This document shows positions 13,471 through 22,106 of a stretch of DNA of 26,276 nt, one piece after another (position 1 is the stretch's first letter; every line of letters starts with the position of its first letter). The position numbers were made by a program, and so were the translations under genes. The notes below the pieces were generated by a model. The model saw only the letters and a list, made by a program, of their open reading frames with translations. It searched no databases and was not told where the DNA came from. This stretch comes from a virus: the IMG/VR virus record IMGVR_UViG_3300042541_000066, positions 1 to 26,276 of that record, one strand, 5' to 3'.

Positions 13471-14372
13471 CAGGAATTCTGCAGTCAGTGTATGCAAACT
13501 TTAGAATTTTTGCAGACATAAGGGCAATTTTTAGTTATGGTACTAATGGTGGTCCCGTATCAACAACTAACTTAGTATCAAATACTGGTGTTGTTGGTGC
13601 TGATGTTGCTGGTGTTGGTACTGCCAGACAAACACTTGCTGCTGCTGGTTATGGCAAAGACAAGGCAATCTTTGGGTATGGTTATGATGGTACCAATACT
13701 TTATCAATGACTAACCTAGTATCAAATACTGGTGTTGTTGGTACTGATGTTACTGGTGTTGGTACTGCTAGATATTATCTTGCTGCTGCTGGTTATGGGC
13801 TAGATAAGGCAATCTTTGGGTATGGTCTTACTGGTGTCAATGTATCATTGACTAACCTAGTAAGTAATACAGGTGTTGTTGGTAATAATGTTACTGGTGT
13901 TGGTACTGCTAGATATGCACTTGCTGCTGCTGGATATGGTACTGATAAGGCAATCTTTGGATATGGTTTTGATGGTGGCAATGCAGCAATGACTAACTTA
14001 GTATCAAATACTGGTGTTGTTGGTAATGATGTTACTGGTGTTGGTACTGCTAGATATGGACTTGCTGCTGCTGGATATGGCAAAGACAAGGCAATCTTTG
14101 GATATGGTTTTTATGATGTCTTCAACGTATCAATGACTAACCTAGTGAGTAATACTGGTGTTGTTGGTACTGATGTTACTGGTGTTGGTACTGCTAGACG
14201 ATATATTGCTGCTGCTGGATATGGTACTGATAAGGCAATCTTTGGATATGGTTATGATGGTGCCTTTTTATCAATGACTAACCTAGTAAGTAATACAGGT
14301 GTTGTTGGTAATAATGTTACTGGTGTTGGTACTGCTAGATATGGTGCTGGTGCTGCTAGTTATGGCAGCTAA
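13467..14372 (+). CDS. Six-repeat kelch-like propeller protein
   Basis: A 301-aa protein starting at an ATG inside the ATGA overlap. After an 18-residue lead it consists of six units of about 47 residues. Each has DKAIFGYG (RAIFSYG in the first), a variable loop of about 8 residues, TNLVSNTGVVG, D-V-[TA]-GVGTAR and a short variable spot before the LAAAGYG-like end. The R, A-x-A-x-YG and KA-[IV]-F-GYG pattern resembles kelch repeats, which form beta-propellers. A six-bladed propeller displayed on the fibre is the inferred model. The two variable spots per blade look like ligand-contact positions. The last unit is slightly changed (YGAGAASYGS). Confidence 0.75.
   Translation: MTGILQSVYANFRIFADIRAIFSYGTNGGPVSTTNLVSNTGVVGADVAGVGTARQTLAAAGYGKDKAIFGYGYDGTNTLSMTNLVSNTGVVGTDVTGVGTARYYLAAAGYGLDKAIFGYGLTGVNVSLTNLVSNTGVVGNNVTGVGTARYALAAAGYGTDKAIFGYGFDGGNAAMTNLVSNTGVVGNDVTGVGTARYGLAAAGYGKDKAIFGYGFYDVFNVSMTNLVSNTGVVGTDVTGVGTARRYIAAAGYGTDKAIFGYGYDGAFLSMTNLVSNTGVVGNNVTGVGTARYGAGAASYGS
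13518..14363 (+). repeat. Six coding repeats of 141-144 nt
   Basis: The AAGGCAATCTTT landmark recurs at 13662, 13806, 13947, 14088 and 14232, a spacing of 144, 141, 141 and 144 nt. The first unit starts earlier and has AGGGCAATTTTT. The units are very similar in DNA as well as protein. Confidence 0.9.
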
Positions 14373-14374
14373 TT

Positions 14375-14986
14375 ATGGCATCTAACTTAAATTCAGAGTT
14401 TAACTACCGCTACCAAGTAATTGGTAGTACTCCTTGGGAGAAGCTAAAGACGCTCCAAGGATTTATGAATGGACGTAAACGTGCGGCAGCCTTAGAGAAA
14501 TGTGCAGAGCTAAAATACCAATCAAAACTTTCTGAGCTGGACCATCTTAAAAATAATGGGGGATTGCCGCATATTATTCTGAACTTACAGGCAGATATCC
14601 TTGAAGCAGAGTCTTTCCATGATGATCAGAAGCATGCCTTTGAGTTAAACCGTAATGAGATTAAAGTTCTAGAAAAGCTAATGGCAGAATTATATGTAGA
14701 GCTAGAGCCAACCCGTATTGCTGGTTACACAGATGATATGATGTTTGAAGCTAATGCTAACTATGAATTTACAGTTACTGTTGGGCGTGAGCTACAGTCT
14801 GAGATAATTGCCTATGGTAGACCTAGCCCAGCTAAGTTACTTAATGCCATGAGTAATCCACAAACACTTAAAGCATTAATAGCAATTGGAATTGTACCTA
14901 AAGAAACATTTTTATTGGGTGGAAAAGAGGTCCCTCTTCAACTTACCTACAAAGAACAGTCACCCCTTTATTTAGCAGAGAGTTAA
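14375..14986 (+). CDS. Helical protein next to the fibres, probable fibre-associated or assembly factor
   Basis: A 203-aa protein starting 2 nt after the previous stop. The N-terminus is LNSEFNYRYQVIGSTPWEKL, then KTLQGFMNGRKRAAALEKCA, a pattern I recall next to phage fibre genes. Residues 30-115 are strongly helical and probably coiled-coil. The C-terminal 80 residues are mixed (EFTVTVGRELQSEIIAYGRP and then LLGGKEVPLQLTYKEQ). A tail-fibre assembly or accessory role is an inference from position. Confidence 0.7.
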   Translation: MASNLNSEFNYRYQVIGSTPWEKLKTLQGFMNGRKRAAALEKCAELKYQSKLSELDHLKNNGGLPHIILNLQADILEAESFHDDQKHAFELNRNEIKVLEKLMAELYVELEPTRIAGYTDDMMFEANANYEFTVTVGRELQSEIIAYGRPSPAKLLNAMSNPQTLKALIAIGIVPKETFLLGGKEVPLQLTYKEQSPLYLAES

Positions 14987-14990
14987 TCTA

Positions 14991-17363
14991 ATGCCACTTC
15001 AGAGACTAGAGCTACGGCCAGGAGTAAATAGGGAGGGGACAACCTTATCTAATGAAGGTGGCTGGTTTGATTGTGACAAGATTAGGTTTAGATCAGGTTA
15101 TCCACAGAAGATAGGTGGCTGGCAGATATTGAGTCCAAGAACGTATATAGGTCTAGCAACCAATATGTGGAACTATGTCACATTGAAGGGTTATGATCTT
15201 TTGTCTGTAGGTACAAACTCAAAATACTACATTGAAAATGGCGGAATTTACTATGATATAACGCCCATTAGACTTACAACCGCAGCAGGTGATGTAACTT
15301 TTGCAGCAACAGATGGCTCTGACACTATCCTTGTCAATTGCGCCAATCATGGTGCCGTTACTGGTGACTTTGTAACTTTTTATGATGCAGCATCACTTGG
15401 TGGGAATGTAACTGCGGCAATATTAAATCAAGAATATGAGATTATTTACTACTCATCAAATACATTTGGGATAGTTTTATTAGTAACCGCAAATGCAAGC
15501 GATACCGGGGATGGGGGCCCTTCTACTTATGGTCAATTTCAGCTAAATATTGGCATTACTAATGTAGATAGCACTGTAGGTTGGGGCGCTGGGCTTTGGG
15601 GTGGTTATGTAAATAATCAGCCGTCTACAGTTCTGAATGGAGCAATCAATTCTAGTGTTACCACTATAGCTGTAAGTAGTGTTACTGGATTTCCAGCAGC
15701 GGCCCAGCAGATAATACTAATAGATGAAGAGCTAATTCAGTATGCGGCAATTGCTGGCAATACATTTACAGGGTGTGTTCGTGGATATAGTGGCACAAAT
15801 GCTGTATCACATTTAACCGTTGCCCCCGTTATTCTGGCTAATGCCTTTACATCTTGGGGCACTTCAATTGGCGCAAGCGGAACTTCGCTTAGATTGTGGA
15901 CTGGAGACAATTTTGGTGATTACCTAATGTTTAGTCCTCGTAACTATGGGATATACCTGTGGATACCTGAGTATGATAACCAGGGAGTAATTTCTACATT
16001 CTTCACTAGGGGTGTTTTATTATCCCCAACCAGCGGCCCATACAATACCCTTAATGAGACTCTTAGTTCTACAGATTTAACAATTACAGTGCTAAGCACC
16101 ACAGGATTCCCTGCATCAGGAACTATTAGGATTGAGCAAGAGCTAATAAGTTATACCGCTACAACTGCTACTGATTTTACTGGATGCATTAGAGGGATCA
16201 GCCCAACAGCTGCAACCACACATGCAAGCGGGGTAACTGTATATGGGACTGATGTCTACCAAACAGATGAAAATTGCCCATCAATAACAACTCAAATGTT
16301 GATATCAGATCAATCTAGATTTGTTATTGCACTTGGCTGCAATGATTATGGCTCTACAGAGCAGAGCAGAATGCTGGTTAGATGGTCTGATCAAGAAGAC
16401 TATAAGACTTGGACCTCAACAATTACTAATCAGGCTGGAAGCTACTTGTTAAGCAGTGGATCTGGAATAGTTACAGCCATTCAGACGCGGCAAGAAATCT
16501 TCATCCTGACCGATTCAGCAGCCTACTCTATGCAGTATATTGGGCCACCATATGTGTGGGGCTTTAATATTCTGTCCTATAACATTTCCATAATAGGTCC
16601 AAACACAGTATCTACTGCCAGTGATATTGTTTACTGGATGGGTAAGGACAAGTTCTACTGCTATACAGGTCGCGTTGAGACTCTACCTTGCTCTGTCAGA
16701 CAGTATGTATTTGGGAATATAAATAGCACTCAGGCAACTAAGTTTTTCTCTGGAACAAATGAGGGCTACAGTGAGGTATGGTGGTTCTACTGCTCAGCAG
16801 ACTCAGATACTATTGATAAGTATGTGATCTACAACTATCTGGATAAGGTCTGGTATTACGGCACAATGGCTAGAACAGCATGGCTAGACAGCGCCATAAG
16901 AGACTATCCAATAGCAGCAACCTACGCTAACACGCTTGTGTACCATGAACTTGGGACAGATGCACAAGAGGTAGAAGAGGTAATAGAGCCTATAGATTCA
17001 TTTATTCAGTCATCAGACTTTGATATTGGTGATGGTCATAATTATGGATTTGTGTGGAGAATTATCCCAGATCTGACCTTTGATGGATCTACTACTCCAG
17101 CTCCTAACAAGCCTGAAGTAACTCTAAGTGTAAGACCAAGGCAGAACCCAGGTGCGCCCTATGGCGCAGCTGATACGCCAACTGTAGAGTCAGCACAGTC
17201 TTATGCAACGCAAAGGAACTACACGGTTCAAGAATTTACACAGATTGTTTATACAAGATTGCGTGGAAGGCAGATGGCTTTAAAGGTAGGGTCTGACACA
17301 CTAGGAACGCAGTGGCAGCTAGGGGTTCCTAGAATTGATATCAGATCAGATGGGAGAAGGTAG
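14991..17363 (+). CDS. Tail nozzle or tubular-like protein with inserted beta modules
   Basis: A 790-aa protein. The N-terminus (MPLQRLELRPGVNREGTTLS, then EGGWFDCDKIRFRSGYPQKIGG, with WNYVTLKGYDLLSVGTNSKYY and YYDITPIR) and the C-terminal half (RMLVRWSDQEDY, NQAGSYLLSSGSGIVTAIQT, YWMGKDKFYCYTGRVETLPC, EVWWFYCSADSDTIDKYVIY and YGTMARTAWLD) match a podovirus nozzle or packaged-DNA stabiliser family, near the T7 gp12 or P22 gp10 class. That link is from memory. Three modules are inserted: one at about residues 93-190, and a pair of similar modules at 212-285 and 351-421. These carry TGFPA...E-E-LI-x-Y...FTGC-[VI]-RG. They are likely surface-exposed additions. Confidence 0.8.
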   Translation: MPLQRLELRPGVNREGTTLSNEGGWFDCDKIRFRSGYPQKIGGWQILSPRTYIGLATNMWNYVTLKGYDLLSVGTNSKYYIENGGIYYDITPIRLTTAAGDVTFAATDGSDTILVNCANHGAVTGDFVTFYDAASLGGNVTAAILNQEYEIIYYSSNTFGIVLLVTANASDTGDGGPSTYGQFQLNIGITNVDSTVGWGAGLWGGYVNNQPSTVLNGAINSSVTTIAVSSVTGFPAAAQQIILIDEELIQYAAIAGNTFTGCVRGYSGTNAVSHLTVAPVILANAFTSWGTSIGASGTSLRLWTGDNFGDYLMFSPRNYGIYLWIPEYDNQGVISTFFTRGVLLSPTSGPYNTLNETLSSTDLTITVLSTTGFPASGTIRIEQELISYTATTATDFTGCIRGISPTAATTHASGVTVYGTDVYQTDENCPSITTQMLISDQSRFVIALGCNDYGSTEQSRMLVRWSDQEDYKTWTSTITNQAGSYLLSSGSGIVTAIQTRQEIFILTDSAAYSMQYIGPPYVWGFNILSYNISIIGPNTVSTASDIVYWMGKDKFYCYTGRVETLPCSVRQYVFGNINSTQATKFFSGTNEGYSEVWWFYCSADSDTIDKYVIYNYLDKVWYYGTMARTAWLDSAIRDYPIAATYANTLVYHELGTDAQEVEEVIEPIDSFIQSSDFDIGDGHNYGFVWRIIPDLTFDGSTTPAPNKPEVTLSVRPRQNPGAPYGAADTPTVESAQSYATQRNYTVQEFTQIVYTRLRGRQMALKVGSDTLGTQWQLGVPRIDIRSDGRR

Positions 17364-18244
17364 TGGCAACAGCAAATAAGTTACTACCATCTAAAGCTGC
17401 AGTGCTCCCACTGGGACCTGTGTTGTATAGCCGTCAGTATCAAGATCAGTTAAATAATATCCTTAGACTGTATTTTAATCAGATTGATAGCGTAACTCAG
17501 ACGCTTGCAGCAAATGTAGGTGGGAGATTTCTTGGGTTTCCATATGGGGAATACTTAGATACAACAAACCAAGTGGCTGGATCTGATACCTCCGCATATG
17601 CAATGAGGCTAAATACGTCTGTATCTTTTTCTGGCATATCAATTGGAAACAGAATAGCCTCTTTTGCTGCAACCATAACTAATGGGGCGGCATCAGCAGG
17701 CACCACATTAACGGTTACTGTAATAATACCGGGAGATGTAATTTATCTTGGTATGGAGCTTACTGGTACAGGGATTGCTGCTGGAACAAGGATATTATCA
17801 TTTATATCAGGCACTGGTGGGATTGGGACATATACAGTAAATATATCTCAGTTGATTCCAAGTCCTTTGGTAGGTACAGTCCAAATGACTGGGAGCCTTC
17901 CTTCTCAAATAAGAGCTGAGTTTCCTGGAATATATAATGTTCAGCTAGCAGCGCAGTTTGTTAACGCATCTGCATCTACAGTAGATGTTGATGTATGGTT
18001 CAGAAAAAATGAAGCCAATATATCAAACAGTAATTGTATATTTACTGTTCCGCCAAATGGGCAACTTGTGGCGGCATTCAGTTTCATTATAGAGATTAGG
18101 GCTGCTGATTCAGTAGAGATAATGTGGCATACAGCCAGCACAGATACTTATCTTGGATACACTGGTCCTGCAGTATCTCCAGTCCGTCCAGCTACTCCAT
18201 CAGTAATAGCTTCTATGAACTTTGTATCTTCTCTACCAGCATGA
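17363..18244 (+). CDS. Beta-sandwich virion protein with an inserted GTG-rich module, GTG start
   Basis: A 293-aa protein. The GTG start at 17363 overlaps the previous TAG by 1 nt, and GGGAGAAGG lies just upstream. The N-terminus is helical (QYQDQLNNILRLYFNQIDSV). The second half (AEFPGIYNVQLAAQFVNASA, then VDVWFRKNEANISNSNCIFTV and ADSVEIMWHTA) matches a phage virion family that I recall as an uninterrupted beta-sandwich. Between them, about residues 101-172, sits a module with ITNG, TLTVTV, LTGTGIAAGT and SGTGGIGTYTVN-SQ, a common mobile phage insert. A neck or tail role is inferred. Confidence 0.75.
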   Translation: MATANKLLPSKAAVLPLGPVLYSRQYQDQLNNILRLYFNQIDSVTQTLAANVGGRFLGFPYGEYLDTTNQVAGSDTSAYAMRLNTSVSFSGISIGNRIASFAATITNGAASAGTTLTVTVIIPGDVIYLGMELTGTGIAAGTRILSFISGTGGIGTYTVNISQLIPSPLVGTVQMTGSLPSQIRAEFPGIYNVQLAAQFVNASASTVDVDVWFRKNEANISNSNCIFTVPPNGQLVAAFSFIIEIRAADSVEIMWHTASTDTYLGYTGPAVSPVRPATPSVIASMNFVSSLPA

Positions 18245-18277
18245 TATTATTATGAAAATTCCAATTGGGAGTATAAA

Positions 18278-19540
18278 ATGAGTCTGCATGCGCTAGCTAG
18301 GAATTTGGCATCAGAAGGAAGAGGGCCTGACACTGAGCTTGTCCATATGGCAAGGGATGAGATCAGCGGTCTACAGGCGCTAGCTGTTGCACAAGGCGGA
18401 TCATTAACTATAAACCCACACACAGGGCTAGTAGAGGCAGGCTTTTTTAGCAAAGTAGGTGACTTCTTTACAGGACCAGTAGGTCAAACTCTAGGAGGAC
18501 TTGCATTAACAGTGGTAACTCGTGGGGCCATTAAGCCTTGGCAGGCTGGTGCTATAATTGGAGGGGCAACCGCAATATCCTCAGGAAGTATCACTGAGGG
18601 ATTGACAGCTGGCCTTGGAGCGTGGGCTGGTGGAAGCATTGGCAAGGGACTAATGGGTGCCGCCACTTCAGCAGAGATGACAGGCGCTAGGGCAGCAGCA
18701 GCAGAGGCAGAGGCTGGGTCTTTGAGCAGAGGCTTTACACAGTCTGGATCGGCTGCGCCAGGACAGGCGCTGACCCGCACAATGCCTATGACTCCAGGAG
18801 AGGCCGCTATATTTGGTCCTAGTGCTGGCACTGGTGCTGTTTCTGGTGCTGGAGCTAGCTTTGGCACAAGGGCTGCAAATGCCGCAACTGGAGCATTTGA
18901 CACAGCTGTGTCTGGTGGAAAAGAATTGATGAGTGGCGCAGGCAACCTACTTAAAAGTGGAGCTGAGGCAGATAAGGCTAGAGAATCATTCTGGTCTGCA
19001 TATAGTATCCCAGCAATAACCGCAGGAACTACGCTGGCTATGGGCGCAATGGGGGGCGAAGATCAGGCTCAACAAGCTGGAGCCTCTAAAAGTATGGAAG
19101 AGATGATGAACCCAGACATTCCATCATTTGATCCAAACTGGACAGTTAATCGCGTATATGGAGATCCATCCTTTAGGGCTCCATCAAGTACAGAAGAGCG
19201 TAGATATTTTGGTGACCCTACAGGCGGCAATGTATTTGAAGGTGAAAATGTTCTTGCTAAAGCTGGCGGATTAATGGGCCTTGCTGATGGTGGACCAGTA
19301 GAGAATATGTCAGCTTTAAATACTGTAGGAGCTAACACAGGATACCCAATGGCAAATCAAATGTCTCCCACATATGCACAGTCAGGCTCACGCCCAATTG
19401 CGGAAGATGTTATTAGGCCACAAGGTGATTCAAATATAGATGCATATACTGGAGCAGAGAAGTTTGCTGCAGGTGGGCAGGCCGGTGAAATGCTGCGTAA
19501 TTTAAGTGGAATGTATGGCAATGCCATGCAGCCATACTAA
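18278..19540 (+). CDS. Putative internal virion protein (LHALAR...MVHM type), Ala/Gly-rich
   Basis: A 420-aa protein. The ATG at 18278 has GGGAG at 18267-18271 (6 nt spacing). The N-terminus (SLHALARNLASEGRGPDTEL, then VHMARDEISGLQALA, GGSLTINPHTGLVEAGF) is one I recall in podovirus ejection or internal proteins. About residues 55-110 are a hydrophobic Gly/Ala-rich stretch (TLGGLALTVV, GAIIGGATAISSG, LTAGLGAWAGGSIGKG) that could enter a membrane. The rest is Ala/Ser/Gly-rich and helical. Near the end are AKAGGLMGLADGGPVENMSAL and FAAGGQAGEM. Ejection through the cell envelope is the inferred role. Confidence 0.7.
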   Translation: MSLHALARNLASEGRGPDTELVHMARDEISGLQALAVAQGGSLTINPHTGLVEAGFFSKVGDFFTGPVGQTLGGLALTVVTRGAIKPWQAGAIIGGATAISSGSITEGLTAGLGAWAGGSIGKGLMGAATSAEMTGARAAAAEAEAGSLSRGFTQSGSAAPGQALTRTMPMTPGEAAIFGPSAGTGAVSGAGASFGTRAANAATGAFDTAVSGGKELMSGAGNLLKSGAEADKARESFWSAYSIPAITAGTTLAMGAMGGEDQAQQAGASKSMEEMMNPDIPSFDPNWTVNRVYGDPSFRAPSSTEERRYFGDPTGGNVFEGENVLAKAGGLMGLADGGPVENMSALNTVGANTGYPMANQMSPTYAQSGSRPIAEDVIRPQGDSNIDAYTGAEKFAAGGQAGEMLRNLSGMYGNAMQPY

Positions 19541-19550
19541 GGAGTAAGCT

Positions 19551-20816
19551 ATGAGCTATGTGCCACAATATAGTAGTTATAACGCAACCACAGGAAAGTT
19601 TGGCAATCAAGTTCCTGATGTTCCAACAACCACCAATTTAAGCACTTCACAGGGCATTGTTACTCCAGCATATGCAAAATCTCTATACCAGCAATTGCTT
19701 GGTAGAGATCCAACTGCAGCAGAACTCACTGCCGCAACAGCTACCACCACATCTCCCAGTTCAGTTGCTGCTGTTATTAAGGCATTGCCAGCGTATACCA
19801 CCACAAAAGCTACCGCAAATGATGTTAATTATTTAATCAAAAATTTACTTGGCAGGCCTGCAACGGCTGCAGAAGTAACTGCTTATGGGGCGGGGACAAA
19901 AACTCTTGCTGATATACAGGGCTATTTAACTACCCAATCCACCAGTGCTGCACCAGCTGCAGGTTCAAGAGTTGTAGCTACGCCAGTGGCGGTAGCATCT
20001 ACCTACCAAGATATACTTGGAAGGCCACCTACTGCGGCTGAGTTGGCATCAGCAAAGGCTGCAGCGCCAAGTGTACCTGAGCTAAAAGCTTCACTACAGG
20101 GTGGCCCTGAATATTCAGACAATTTAACAAAGTCATTTGTTCCTGCGCTAACTTATGACAATAAAGGAATTGCATCTGTACGGGGAGCTCAGCCGCAAGC
20201 CGCCCAGTCAGCTGGATTAGCCGCTCTTAACACAGCAATAAATACACAAGTAGGGAATAAATTATCAGCTCCATCTAAATTTAACTTTTCAGCCCCAGTA
20301 TCTGTTCAACCAATTTCGCCACTGGTAGCTCCTCCAGCATCTACGGTTACAAAATCTGATCCTGTTGCGGCACAGTTGGCTGCACTACAAATGAAGAAAG
20401 ATCTGGCTGCTAGGGCTGAAGCTCAAGGATTAGGTTCATTTGTTCCGCAATCAGCAGATCCTACAAGCCCCTACAGTGCAGGATCTCCACAGTTTGCACA
20501 AGGTGGTCTGTCCTCTATCAATGGACGGTATAATCTTGGCGGATACTCTGATGGCGGAAGACTTTTAAGGGGTCCTGGAGATGGAGTATCTGATTCCATT
20601 CCAGCGCAGATAGGTAATAGACAGCCTGCCAGATTAGCAGACGGTGAGTTTGTTATTCCAGCAAGAATAGTGTCAGAGCTAGGTAATGGATCTACTGATG
20701 CGGGGGCTAGAAGGCTTTATGCAATGATGGATAGAATTCAGAAGGCGCGTAGGAAGACAATAGGAAAGCGCAAGATAGCGGTTAATAGTAGAGCAGATAA
20801 GTACTTGCCAGCTTAA
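19551..20816 (+). CDS. Putative virion protein with three DUF4214-like repeats and a DGEFV end
   Basis: A 421-aa protein. AAGGAG overlaps the upstream stop and precedes the ATG by about 7 nt. About residues 41-83, 91-127 and 148-192 hold three repeats of the type [LY]-Y-x-x-[IL]-LGR-x-[PA]-TAAE-[LV]. These resemble DUF4214, a repeat found in surface and adhesion proteins. The centre is Ala/Ser-rich. Near residue 310 there are FAQGG and LGGYSDGGRLL patches. The end GPGDGVSDSIPAQI, then ARLADGEFVIPARIVSELGNGS, then DAGARRLYAMMDRIQKAR is a phage virion signature that I recall. The last 25 residues are basic. Confidence 0.72.
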   Translation: MSYVPQYSSYNATTGKFGNQVPDVPTTTNLSTSQGIVTPAYAKSLYQQLLGRDPTAAELTAATATTTSPSSVAAVIKALPAYTTTKATANDVNYLIKNLLGRPATAAEVTAYGAGTKTLADIQGYLTTQSTSAAPAAGSRVVATPVAVASTYQDILGRPPTAAELASAKAAAPSVPELKASLQGGPEYSDNLTKSFVPALTYDNKGIASVRGAQPQAAQSAGLAALNTAINTQVGNKLSAPSKFNFSAPVSVQPISPLVAPPASTVTKSDPVAAQLAALQMKKDLAARAEAQGLGSFVPQSADPTSPYSAGSPQFAQGGLSSINGRYNLGGYSDGGRLLRGPGDGVSDSIPAQIGNRQPARLADGEFVIPARIVSELGNGSTDAGARRLYAMMDRIQKARRKTIGKRKIAVNSRADKYLPA

Positions 20817-20831
20817 TCAATGGAGTAAGAC

Positions 20832-22106
20832 ATGAGTCATATCAACTTTGAGTTTTATGAGTTACCGCTAGAAGCTTTTAAACCAGTTGGCAAGCGGATG
20901 AGTCTGCACAATACTGTATCAAGTGCAACTCAGACAAATCTTAGCTACGGACCAGATGCGGCACCCGTAGCAAAAGAGGTTCTCAATAGGGCTGTCACCC
21001 TAGCTAGTACCCCATATCAGCAGTATACGGGTCAGCAAGTAGCGGGTCCAGACGCTCTGCAGCTGCAAGCGCAGCAGGGGGCGGCTAATCTTAGAACATC
21101 TCAAGGTCTGGAGCAGGCTCAGCAATTAACTGGGATGGCAGCTCTTAATGCCATGAATACCCAGTATGATCCAATGAATTATGCTGGTCAGCAGGTAAGT
21201 GCGCCAAATCTGCAGAACTATCAAATGACTGGTCCAGCTAATGTCACTACTGGGCAATTTACTGATCCTGGAACAGCTAGTCAGTACATGTCTCCGTATC
21301 AGCAGCAGGTTATTGATAATCAAAAGTATCAAGCTCAAAGACAATCAAACATGCAGCAGGCCGCAATACAGGGCCAAGCAACGCAGCAAGGTGCATTTGG
21401 TGGGTCTAGACAAGCTATTATGCAGGCAGAGCAGAACCGTAATAATGCTCTCAACCTACAGCAAATACAGGCTACAGGAAACCAAACTGCTTTTGAGCAG
21501 GCAATGTCTCAATACAATGCTGATCAGGCAAGGAGGCTAGCTGCAGGACAATCTAATCAATCTACAGGTCTTGCTACAGGGCAGCAGAATCTGACAGCAA
21601 TGTTAGGAGTTCAGCAGTTGGGAGCGGGACAAAGCCTAGCTGCACAACAGGCTAACCAGCAAACTGCACTAGCAGCACAACAGGCTAATGAGCAGTCAAG
21701 ACAGTATGGTTCAGGCTTTATGCAGGCAGCAAATCAGCAGGCTCTAGGGGCGGCGGCACAATTAGGTAGCTTAGGTCAGGCAGAGTTTGGGCAACAACAA
21801 AATATAATCACTGGTCAAGCTGCGGCTGGAGCAGAGCGTCAGGCACTTAATCAGCAAAAACTATCAACAGACTATAATAACTACTTGCAACAGCAGCAGC
21901 ACCCATACCAGCAGGCTGCTTGGTTAAATGAAATGCTCAAGAGCGCACCTACCCAAACTACGCAAGCAATATACGCACCACCACCCTCAATGGCTGGACA
22001 GTTGGCAGGTGTTGGAGCGGCAGCTATAGGTGGCTCAAAGGCTGGATACTGGGCAAATGGCGGCTTAACAGGGCTAAGCTTATATAACCTAAGCAGGGGA
22101 AGATAA
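20832..22106 (+). CDS. Gln-rich putative internal virion protein
   Basis: A 424-aa protein. GGAGT at 20822-20826 lies 5-6 nt before the ATG. A later ATG at 20898 is less likely. The whole protein is Gln/Ala/Asn-rich and helical, with YMSPYQQQVIDNQK, then AAIQGQATQQGAFGGSRQAI and MQAEQNRNNAL, a segment I recall from phage ejection or structural proteins. The end has YWANGGLTGLSLYNLSRGR. The next ATG overlaps its stop (TAATG). The role is inferred from composition and order, not from a catalytic motif. Confidence 0.72.
   Translation: MSHINFEFYELPLEAFKPVGKRMSLHNTVSSATQTNLSYGPDAAPVAKEVLNRAVTLASTPYQQYTGQQVAGPDALQLQAQQGAANLRTSQGLEQAQQLTGMAALNAMNTQYDPMNYAGQQVSAPNLQNYQMTGPANVTTGQFTDPGTASQYMSPYQQQVIDNQKYQAQRQSNMQQAAIQGQATQQGAFGGSRQAIMQAEQNRNNALNLQQIQATGNQTAFEQAMSQYNADQARRLAAGQSNQSTGLATGQQNLTAMLGVQQLGAGQSLAAQQANQQTALAAQQANEQSRQYGSGFMQAANQQALGAAAQLGSLGQAEFGQQQNIITGQAAAGAERQALNQQKLSTDYNNYLQQQQHPYQQAAWLNEMLKSAPTQTTQAIYAPPPSMAGQLAGVGAAAIGGSKAGYWANGGLTGLSLYNLSRGR

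Noticed and set aside
13467-14372. Diversity-generating retroelement target
   Set aside because: The loops vary between repeats, but I see no reverse transcriptase, template repeat or adenine-biased pairing in the window.
18484-18945. Minus-strand open frame of 153 codons opposite the internal virion protein gene
   Set aside because: It is a shadow of a Gly/Ala-rich + frame, with a composition typical of antisense translation and no ribosome binding site.
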